A stretch of DNA of 64,000 bases from a marine gamma proteobacterium HTCC2148 (GTDB lineage Bacteria > Pseudomonadota > Gammaproteobacteria > Pseudomonadales > Halieaceae). Where the stretch lies: NCBI GenBank assembly GCA_000156295.1, contig DS999227.1, positions 158,361-222,360 on the forward strand. The letters run 5' to 3'. A program made the translations under genes and the position numbers. The notes beneath the pieces are model-generated. The model made no database searches. It was not told the origin of the DNA and saw only the letters and a list, made by a program, of their open reading frames with translations. Below, piece by piece: positions 57,232-64,000 of this stretch (position 1 is its first letter; each line of letters opens with the position of its first letter).

Positions 57232-59010
57232 CTAACTTATGCTAATCAAGGAGTCGCCTACGGCGACCGTGTCGCCGACTTTTACATCGACGCTGCTAAC
57301 CGTGCCATCACGGGAGGCACGTACCTCGGTTTCCATCTTCATGGCTTCCAAAATAATAACCACATCGCCGGCCACAACCGTTTCACCCGGGCTCACGTTA
57401 ACGCTGAATATATTGCCCGCGAGAGGGGCGACCAATGGCTCGCCGCCAGAAGCAACTGCAATGGGTGCAGCTGCTGCCGATGGCGTGATTGCGGACACAT
57501 CTCCACCCTCGGCAACTTCGACAACATAGCTGGCGCCATTGACCTTAACCGTATAAATTCCGGCATCACCTGCTGTTGAGGCTGCAACAGGGATCGCAGC
57601 GGATTCGCCATCAGGCGCAGGCTCGAAGGCATCAGGGTTACCGCGGTTTTCAAGAAATTTAAGCCCAATCTGCGGAAACAAGGCATAAGTGAGGACATCG
57701 TCAATCTCGCCTTCGCCGCTGCTAAGAGCAATATTTTTTTCCTCAGCCAACTGGCACAGCTCTTGCGTGAGTGCATCCACCTCTGGCTCCAACAAGTCTG
57801 CCGGTCGACAGGTAATCGCTTCACCACCTTCCAGCACCCGCGCTTGTAACTCCTTATTTACAGGTGCAGGCGAATCTCCGTACTCGCCTTTTAGTATCCC
57901 AGCGGTCTCTTTTGAGATCGACTTGTAGCGCTCGCCCGTCAGGACATTGATAACGGCCTGGCTGCCGACAATTTGCGACGTCGGTGTGACCAAAGGTATA
58001 AACCCCAGGTCTTCACGAACGCGTGGTATTTCTTCAAGCACCTCATCGAGTTTGTCAGCTGCGCCCTGCTCCTTGAGCTGACTTTCCATATTGGTGAGCA
58101 TCCCACCGGGCACCTGGGCAACCAGAATTCGTGAGTCTACGCCGCGCAAGGCGCCCTCGAACCCAGCATACTTTTTTCTCACCTGACGGAAATACGCAGC
58201 GATCTCTTCCATTTTCTCAATATCCAGGCCGGTATCCCGGTCTGTGCCCTTTAACATAGCCACCACCGATTCTGTTGGCGAATGGCCATAAGTCATCGAC
58301 ATTGATGAAATGGACGTGTCGACATTATCGATACCGGCCTCGACACATTTCAAAATGGTCGATGTTGAGAGGCCAGTAGTGGCGTGACAGTGCATATGGA
58401 TGGGGATATCGCAGGAAGCCTTCAGTCGTGTAACCAACTCAAAGCCATCATAGGGATGTAGCAGACCCGCCATGTCCTTAATGGCGATTGAATCAGCACC
58501 CATGTCTTCAATCGCCTTACCCTGAGCCACCCAGGTTTCAATATCGTGTACCGGGCTAATGGTGTAGGAAATAGTGCCCTGGGCGTGCTTGCCCACTTGT
58601 TTGACCGCCTTTAAAGCCACCTCGATATTGCGCATATCGTTCATCGCGTCGAAAACCCGGAAAACGTCCACGCCATTGGTGGCAGCGCGCTCCACAAACT
58701 TTTCTACAACATCGTCGGCATAGTGACGATATCCGAGTATATTCTGACCCCTGAACAACATTTGCTGGGGAGTGTTAGGCATCGCTTTCTTCAATTCACG
58801 GATACGATCCCAGGGATCTTCGCCCAAAAAACGGATACAGGCGTCAAAGGTGGCTCCTCCCCAGGACTCCAGAGACCAGAACCCAATCTCGTCAAGTTTG
58901 GCGGCAATGGGCAGCATGTCATCGATGCGAACCCGAGTTGCCAACAATGATTGTGATGCATCCCTGAGCACTACATCGGTAATGCCCAACGGGCGCTTAT
59001 TTTCGTCCAT
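57232..59010 (-). CDS. oadA: Oxaloacetate decarboxylase, alpha subunit (biotinylated)
   Basis: A 592-aa cytosolic subunit. The carboxyltransferase TIM barrel (about 8-270: [44 protein letters not shown]) binds metal through its His pair. A conserved C-terminal domain follows, then a Pro/Ala linker and the biotinyl domain with Lys558 in [10 protein letters not shown]. It transfers CO2 from oxaloacetate to biotin. Middle gene of oadG-oadA-oadB. Confidence 0.96.
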   Translation of the reverse strand: MDENKRPLGITDVVLRDASQSLLATRVRIDDMLPIAAKLDEIGFWSLESWGGATFDACIRFLGEDPWDRIRELKKAMPNTPQQMLFRGQNILGYRHYADDVVEKFVERAATNGVDVFRVFDAMNDMRNIEVALKAVKQVGKHAQGTISYTISPVHDIETWVAQGKAIEDMGADSIAIKDMAGLLHPYDGFELVTRLKASCDIPIHMHCHATTGLSTSTILKCVEAGIDNVDTSISSMSMTYGHSPTESVVAMLKGTDRDTGLDIEKMEEIAAYFRQVRKKYAGFEGALRGVDSRILVAQVPGGMLTNMESQLKEQGAADKLDEVLEEIPRVREDLGFIPLVTPTSQIVGSQAVINVLTGERYKSISKETAGILKGEYGDSPAPVNKELQARVLEGGEAITCRPADLLEPEVDALTQELCQLAEEKNIALSSGEGEIDDVLTYALFPQIGLKFLENRGNPDAFEPAPDGESAAIPVAASTAGDAGIYTVKVNGASYVVEVAEGGDVSAITPSAAAAPIAVASGGEPLVAPLAGNIFSVNVSPGETVVAGDVVIILEAMKMETEVRASRDGTVSSVDVKVGDTVAVGDSLISIS

Positions 59011-59049
59011 GGGGACCTCTCGTATCCGAAACTGGGAAGGGCTGGCTTA

Positions 59050-59289
59050 TTACTTGCGGCCCCGATGCTGGTGAACCGCCGCAGAGATGACAGCAACAAG
59101 TTCACTATCATCTGGTGCCGTTGCCGACTTTCTTGGCTGCGCAGGGACTTTCTCAGTCTCAGGAAAATAACGCCCAACGAATGCAGACATAACAGTGGTC
59201 GCCACCACGAGCAGCGCCAGAAACATCACAACGGTTCCCATGCCATAAAGCATTAGCTCGACGCCCTGACTCACGATATCCTGCTGCAT
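59050..59289 (-). CDS. oadG: Oxaloacetate decarboxylase, gamma subunit
   Basis: A 79-aa membrane subunit. One transmembrane helix (about 12-36) is followed by a hydrophilic tail with a Pro-rich stretch and the terminal HQHRGRK, the His-rich end that may hold zinc in this family. It assembles the alpha-beta complex. First gene of the operon, 39 bp before oadA. Confidence 0.88.
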   Translation of the reverse strand: MQQDIVSQGVELMLYGMGTVVMFLALLVVATTVMSAFVGRYFPETEKVPAQPRKSATAPDDSELVAVISAAVHQHRGRK

Positions 59290-59455
59290 CTGCCCTCACT
59301 CACTATAGGTTTACTGACCGGAGCGAACCGCGCCAGCAGAGAGTGCAACTATAAAACAGCTGTCTCCCAAGTGCCATTACCCCGAAGGGTAGACCGATGG
59401 CCGCCGCCTCACCCCTGACGTATACTTGCGCGCCAACTGACCGGATGCCCCAAAC

Positions 59456-60433
59456 ATGCGACTGATGCTCGCCCCCATGGAGGGCGTGATAGACCACACA
59501 ATGCGCGAGCTGCTCACTAGCCTGGGCGGCGTGGATCGCTGTGTGACTGAATTCGTAAGAGTTAGCGAGAGGCTACTGCCGCCCAGGGTTTTCTATCGGC
59601 TCTGCCCGGAACTACACACCGCGGGCAAAACAAGGTTTGGAGTTCCTGTTTATATACAGTTGCTGGGAGGTGACCCCACTGTGGTTGCTGAGAATGCTGC
59701 CCGCGCAGCAGAGCTTGGTGCGCCCGGTATTGATTTGAACTTCGGCTGCCCGGCCAAAACCGTCAACAGGTCAGACGGAGGTTCGATTCTTCTGCGCCAG
59801 CCCGAGCGAGTAGCAGCGATTACTGCAGCCGTGCGCCGGGCGGTGCCCGCTGCTGTGCCAGTGACAGTAAAAACTCGTCTGGGCTATGAAGACCAGCTCC
59901 AATTTTTGGATATTGTTGCGGGTATTGCCGAGGCGGGAGCCACCGAGCTAACCGTGCACGCCCGCACCAAACGTCATGGCTACAGGCCTCCCGCCTATTG
60001 GCAGGAAATAGCCAGGGCCAGAGAACAGGTGAGAATGCCGGTAATCGCCAATGGAGAGATTTGGAACCCCGCTGACGCGTTGCGCTGCCAGCAGGTTACT
60101 GGCTGTGAAGACTTGATGTTAGGTCGGGGGGCGCTTTGTCGCCCTGACCTTCCCAGACTAGTCAAAGCTGCTGTTAATGGAGAAGCTGTAAACCCGCTGT
60201 GCTGGAGTAATGTGGTTCCTCTGGTACTGCAGTTTTACCAGCTCACCCTTGAACATTACGATGCTTGTCACGTGGGCAACCCGATCAAGCAGTGGCTGGT
60301 CTATCTGCGGGCCTACTATCCTCAGGCAGCTTCGCTGTTTGAGAAAATCAAACGTTTGCGAGATTCCGAAGCGATCGGCAATGGCTTGCGTAATGAAATG
60401 CTGGTCCAGGGCCGACGGCTGGACGCCGCCTGA
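59456..60433 (+). CDS. dusC: tRNA-dihydrouridine(16) synthase DusC
   Basis: A 325-aa FMN-dependent reductase. LAPMEGVIDHTMRELL at the start (the DusC version of the motif), DLNFGCPAKTVNRSDGGSILL with the catalytic Cys, VTVKTRLGYED, HARTKRHGY, and NGEIWNPADAL are typical. It lies divergent from oadG. Confidence 0.95.
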   Translation: MRLMLAPMEGVIDHTMRELLTSLGGVDRCVTEFVRVSERLLPPRVFYRLCPELHTAGKTRFGVPVYIQLLGGDPTVVAENAARAAELGAPGIDLNFGCPAKTVNRSDGGSILLRQPERVAAITAAVRRAVPAAVPVTVKTRLGYEDQLQFLDIVAGIAEAGATELTVHARTKRHGYRPPAYWQEIARAREQVRMPVIANGEIWNPADALRCQQVTGCEDLMLGRGALCRPDLPRLVKAAVNGEAVNPLCWSNVVPLVLQFYQLTLEHYDACHVGNPIKQWLVYLRAYYPQAASLFEKIKRLRDSEAIGNGLRNEMLVQGRRLDAA

Positions 60434-60442
60434 TTCAGGACT

Positions 60443-60913
60443 CTAGGCTGAGAGGCGCAGTGACTGCGCCAGTTCCAATTCCAGCGCATACAAATCCTGC
60501 TTCAATTGTTCGAGTTCAAGGCGTACATCGAGACGCCAGCTTTGCGCCTCTGCCTCGTCCTGTTGCAGTTGCTCGACGATATCTACTAAATCAGCTTCAA
60601 GGTCCAGGGCTGCAAAGTCGGTGCCCAGCCCGACGTCGCCCACATTGGTTTGAAATGCCGAGAGCATCAAATAACCCGCTTTCAGGTGTTCCTCCAGGCT
60701 ATTGCTGGCACCGCTGCCAATGCACATCAAAAGAGCCTGTTTAAGCGACGCCTTGGGATGAGGAAGCCTCGACGCGTCAATGATTCGTCCCGGCATTGGA
60801 GCGGAATTCTCCAAAAATCGTGCGTAGTCCAGCACCATGCGCTGAGCATTCACGAAATTGAGCGCGCAATCTGCCACTGGCAAACGCCCAAACAGGTGGC
60901 TAAACATTTTCAT
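60443..60913 (-). CDS. Unrecognised 156-aa cytoplasmic protein
   Basis: I do not recognise this protein. It is predicted mostly helical: MKMFSHLFGRLP at the start, a central LKQALLMCIGSGASNSLEEHLKAGY region and a long acidic coiled coil at the end (LQQDEAEAQSWRLDVRLELEQLKQDLYALELELAQS). No signal or membrane segment. The start ATG at 60913 has GGAG seven bases upstream; an in-frame start 34 codons earlier lacks support. It lies between dusC (convergent, 9 bp apart) and the TPP enzyme. Confidence 0.6.
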   Translation of the reverse strand: MKMFSHLFGRLPVADCALNFVNAQRMVLDYARFLENSAPMPGRIIDASRLPHPKASLKQALLMCIGSGASNSLEEHLKAGYLMLSAFQTNVGDVGLGTDFAALDLEADLVDIVEQLQQDEAEAQSWRLDVRLELEQLKQDLYALELELAQSLRLSA

Positions 60914-61030
60914 ACTATGACTCCGGTGTTCGCTGCTTTGTTGCTGCGTATTTGACGCGAGCCGGGGGCAATCGGGCATTGCCTCCGGCGCCAAAAGCAT
61001 GACGTCGGGCGACAATCAAAGGTGGGAGGG

Positions 61031-62590
61031 TCAGAAAACGGTAGGAACTATGGCATCGATTAAGCGTGGGCCAGACTGAGCCATGGCTTGGGCAAACTGC
61101 TCATTAAACTCCTCGGCCGTCGTTGCACGGGTCGCTGATACGCCCATGCCCTGGGCCATAGCGACGAAATCCATATCTGGGCTACTGATATCGAGCATGC
61201 TGGCAGCGCTGGGCCCGGGGATCCCACCGCGAGCGCCGGTTCGACCAAACTCCATTTCCAAAATGGAATACTTACGATTGTTAAATATCACTACCGTGAT
61301 ATCAGTTTGCTCGCGAGCCATGGTCCACAAAGCCTGGATCGTATACATGGCACTGCCATCGCCTTCCATACAGACGACCTTGCGATCAGGACACGCAATT
61401 GCCGCGCCCAGAGCTGCTGGCAGGCCCCAGCCAATACTGCCGCCGGTCTGATTAAGCTGATCGTGGGGCCTGGCGGTAGCGGTAAACATGTTCACCAGCA
61501 TTCCGGACGTAATCGCTTCATCAACCAACACCGTGTTCTCAGGCAGATAATGCGCAATGGCCATACCCACCTTGCCTGCATCCAACTCACCTTCCGCAAG
61601 ATCAGGTAAGCTCAGAGAATTGCTCTGGGGCTCTATATCCGTTGCCCCCAAGGCCTCTACCAACGCGGATAGTGCAGCTTCAATATCGTCGTTGGGGCCT
61701 GCCAGGATAAATCTGTCACAGGCCGGGGGCGCAATAGCACTGGCCACATCGGGATAGGCAAAGAAAGAAACGGGATCGGATGCACCCACCAGGATCAGCT
61801 GCTCCACTTCCTTGAGGCTGTCAATTGCCAACTCAGCCAGGTAAGCGAGCCTGTCAATGACAGCGGTTCCAGCGCCACGGGCCACCTTGCCAGGCAACAC
61901 CTCTATCATTGCCTGCGAGCCAGACGCCTGGGTAATCTTACTCACTAACAAGCCCTGCGCCGCGGTCACTTCACGCCCACCCATCAAGATCAGTGTTTTC
62001 GCACCGGACCTGAGACGAACTGCCGCCTCATCTACTCTTGTCGCTGGCACGGTTGCTGGCCCCGGCACTGCCACAGCTGCCGCGGCTCCGTTGGGGTTAT
62101 CCCCCCAGGAAACGTCGGCGGGCAACATCAGCGTAGAAATCTGGCCAATACCCGCCTGCAATACTGCCTCCGCCGCATCCCTGGCGATCTCGCTGGAGGA
62201 ATTGGAGGTATGCACCCAATGTGACACCGGCCTGGCGATTCCCTCTATATCAGCGGTCAGCGGCGCGTCGTACTCCAGATGATAAGTGGCATGATCGCCT
62301 ACAATATTCACCATTGGCACATGCCCTTTCTTGGCGTTATGAATATTGGCCAACGCATTACCTAACCCGGGCCCCAGATGCAGCAATGTGGACGCAGGCT
62401 TGCCTTTCATTCGAGCATAGCCATCAGCAGCACCGCTGAGCACCCCTTCAAACAGGCACAGCACGCAACGCATGCCCTCCACCTCGTCCAGCGCGGCCAC
62501 GAAATGCATCTCCGAGGTCCCTGGATTGGTAAAGCAGACCTCTATGCCGTTATTGGTCAAGGTCGTTAAAAGGCTCTCGGCACCATTCAT
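61031..62590 (-). CDS. TPP-dependent acetolactate synthase-like enzyme
   Basis: A 519-aa thiamine-diphosphate enzyme. The catalytic Glu is in CLFEGVLSGAADGYARM; HLGPGLGNALANIHNAKK, GDHATYHLEYDAPLTADI and the TPP site MEGDGSAMYTIQALWTM...FNNRKYSILEME follow. It is shorter than IlvB/IlvG and has no small subunit beside it, so branched-chain synthesis is unlikely; a benzoylformate decarboxylase-like or oxalyl/2-keto acid enzyme fits as well. ATG at 62590 follows GGAGC. Confidence 0.85.
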   Translation of the reverse strand: MNGAESLLTTLTNNGIEVCFTNPGTSEMHFVAALDEVEGMRCVLCLFEGVLSGAADGYARMKGKPASTLLHLGPGLGNALANIHNAKKGHVPMVNIVGDHATYHLEYDAPLTADIEGIARPVSHWVHTSNSSSEIARDAAEAVLQAGIGQISTLMLPADVSWGDNPNGAAAAVAVPGPATVPATRVDEAAVRLRSGAKTLILMGGREVTAAQGLLVSKITQASGSQAMIEVLPGKVARGAGTAVIDRLAYLAELAIDSLKEVEQLILVGASDPVSFFAYPDVASAIAPPACDRFILAGPNDDIEAALSALVEALGATDIEPQSNSLSLPDLAEGELDAGKVGMAIAHYLPENTVLVDEAITSGMLVNMFTATARPHDQLNQTGGSIGWGLPAALGAAIACPDRKVVCMEGDGSAMYTIQALWTMAREQTDITVVIFNNRKYSILEMEFGRTGARGGIPGPSAASMLDISSPDMDFVAMAQGMGVSATRATTAEEFNEQFAQAMAQSGPRLIDAIVPTVF

Positions 62591-62749
62591 TGCTATTGCT
62601 CCGAAGTATTTGTATCTATGAGGAGCAAGTATGATACTGATAATGCTTGAGGAGCGCACCGCGGGCACATAAATTGGTTAGGTTTTCGACCGAGACAAAT
62701 AAAAACAGGCCGCTGCAAAGCCGCGTATTCACAAAGGATCAATACCCAG
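62591..62749. other. Divergent intergenic region, TPP enzyme / POT transporter
   Basis: A 159-bp stretch holding the leader of both genes. AAGGA lies about 12 bases before the transporter ATG. No recognisable operator was found. Confidence 0.3.
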
Positions 62750-64000
62750 ATGACCGACATCACTGCCCCCAACTCAGCTACTGATACCGGTTTTTTTGGC
62801 CACCCTAAAGGCCTCTTTGTCTGCTTCTCTACTGAGCTGTGGGAACGGTTTTCCTTTTACGGGATGAAATATTTACTGCTGCTGTACCTCACCAAGTACC
62901 ACCTGTTTTCGGACGCGGGCGGCCTCGACGTATTGGGGAGCTATGCAGCACTGGTTTATGCCAGCCCGGTGATTGGAGGACTATTGGCCGACCGTTACCT
63001 GGGAATGCGCAAGGCAGTCATTTTCGGCGGCGTACTGCTGGTATTGGGCCACCTGGGTATGGCCATGGAAGGAGAGCAAGCTCACAGAGTCGGCGATGAT
63101 ATCGTTCGCGACGAGGGCGCACTACAGGTGTTTTACTTTTCACTTGCACTTATCGTTGTCGGCGTTGGCTTTTTGAAACCAAATATTTCTACCATCGTAG
63201 GGCGTCTTTATAGTGCAGATGATCCCCGCCGTGATTCAGGCTTTACGATTTTTTATATGGGTATCAATATTGGTGCTTTTGCCGCTGCCCTGCTCTGTGG
63301 CTATTTGGGAGAAACGCTGGGATGGGCCTATGGATTTGGCGCTGCTGGCATTGGCATGATCGTAGGGCTGGCGACATTTATCGGCGGCCAGAAGCACCTT
63401 CATGGTCTCGCCGAGCCCCGAGACCCAAAGATATTGCAAGCGTCCTCGCCATTAGGGCTAAATAGAGAATTGACCATCTACCTTTGCGCAATTCTGGGGG
63501 TGGCTGTCATCTGGAAAATGCTGCAATTTCACGCGGTGGTGGGCCTGACGCTCAACCTGATGTCCCTCGCTGTTCTGTGCGGACTTGCCTGGTTTATCAT
63601 TACCCGCTGTGACTCCATAGAACGCCAACGCATGATTGCCCTATTGGTACTTACTATGTCGACGGTGGTTTTTTGGGCCTTGTTTGAACAAGGCGCCGGT
63701 TCTATGACGCTGTTCGCCGACAGAGTCATGGACAGAACAATATTCGGCATGAATCTCACCGCCGCCCAATACGGCTCACTCAATGCTTTCTTCATTTTTG
63801 TGTTTGCTCCCCTCTTCGCATGGTTGTGGACCAGTTTGGGCCGCCGCGGGCTTGAACCCAGCACTCCCGTCAAATTTGCACTAGGGATTGCGCAGGCAGG
63901 GCTTGGTTTCGGCGCGCTGGTTTGGGGCGCCGCCAACCCTGATAATGCGGGTTTGGTGGCTGGCTACTGGATGGTACTGGCTTACATGCTGCACACCACC
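62750..64000 (+). CDS. POT-family proton-dependent peptide transporter (partial)
   Basis: The first 417 codons of a proton-coupled oligopeptide transporter; the frame is open to the window end. The N-terminal motif TELWERFSFYGM (ExxERF), the loop ADRYLGMRKAV, and the PTR2 signature FYMGINIGAFAA are clear, with about nine transmembrane helices before the cut. It brings di- and tripeptides across the inner membrane. ATG at 62750 starts MTDITAPNSATDTGFFGHPKG. The C-terminal part lies beyond the window. Confidence 0.93.
   Translation, partial: MTDITAPNSATDTGFFGHPKGLFVCFSTELWERFSFYGMKYLLLLYLTKYHLFSDAGGLDVLGSYAALVYASPVIGGLLADRYLGMRKAVIFGGVLLVLGHLGMAMEGEQAHRVGDDIVRDEGALQVFYFSLALIVVGVGFLKPNISTIVGRLYSADDPRRDSGFTIFYMGINIGAFAAALLCGYLGETLGWAYGFGAAGIGMIVGLATFIGGQKHLHGLAEPRDPKILQASSPLGLNRELTIYLCAILGVAVIWKMLQFHAVVGLTLNLMSLAVLCGLAWFIITRCDSIERQRMIALLVLTMSTVVFWALFEQGAGSMTLFADRVMDRTIFGMNLTAAQYGSLNAFFIFVFAPLFAWLWTSLGRRGLEPSTPVKFALGIAQAGLGFGALVWGAANPDNAGLVAGYWMVLAYMLHTT

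Overview
The window reads as chromosome of a marine gammaproteobacterium, probably of the Halieaceae/OM60-NOR5 type. Three things point that way. The housekeeping order matches the pseudomonad-type arrangement (thrS-infC-rpmI-rplT-pheST-ihfA-merR-tRNA-Pro; serC-pheA-tyrA-aroA-cmk-rpsA-ihfB; gyrA with mtaD-ubiG-mupP-yciK). The accessory genes are marine in flavour: a dedicated sortase system of the 'marine proteobacterial' type, a sodium-pump OadGAB operon, a wax-ester synthase, an OprP-like porin and a POT peptide transporter. The genus assignment is inference.

Layout. 1-2730 is the end of an integrated element: an AT-rich, repeat-loaded segment with two different direct-repeat families, an orphan 103-aa protein, an excisionase-like protein and a tyrosine integrase whose 3' end lies 78 bp from the 3' end of a tRNA-Pro(GGG) gene, the likely attachment site. 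2730-10313 (minus strand) is the translation cluster thrS to tRNA-Pro, with infC using an AUU start. 10554-13216 holds a PhaC-like hydrolase/acyltransferase overlapping a WS/DGAT wax-ester synthase, a storage-lipid pair. 13274-18979 is a sortase, its VIT/vWA surface target, and a divergent two-component pair (PdsR/PdsS). 19102-26835 contains a small orphan, uvrB, tRNA-Asn, a porin, an unusual fusion of a 6-phosphogluconolactonase/NagB-like domain to an alpha/beta hydrolase, an iron alcohol dehydrogenase and a small membrane protein.

26837-30844 (minus) is a three-gene surface-polysaccharide block. 30901-41330 (minus) carries comEA, pyrF, lapB-lapA, ihfB, rpsA, cmk, aroA, tyrA, pheA and serC, followed by gyrA up to 44050. 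44362-47844 (plus) is mtaD-ubiG-mupP-yciK: purine/SAM salvage, ubiquinone methylation and the MurNAc-6P phosphatase of peptidoglycan recycling. 47874-52174 (minus) is rluB-scpB-scpA-yciO-PHP phosphoesterase. 52276-55521 (plus) is yciB, an SH3-domain envelope protein, a periplasmic cyclophilin, pdxJ and an NTF2-like protein. 55518-59289 (minus) is oadG-oadA-oadB with a thioesterase. 59456-64000 contains dusC, an unknown 156-aa protein, a TPP-dependent enzyme and a POT transporter that runs off the window.

Most of the window is ordinary core genome. The parts worth a second look are the iteron-like arrays at the left edge (five 12-bp repeats at an exact 23-bp period, then a separate family of about 16 bp), the two-domain fusion at 22895-25117, the wax-ester synthase with an altered active-site motif beside a PhaC-like protein with a histone-like tail, and the promoter architecture of the sortase system. 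No wholly new multi-gene system can be demonstrated from this window alone; the left-edge element is the best candidate and is cut by the window boundary.
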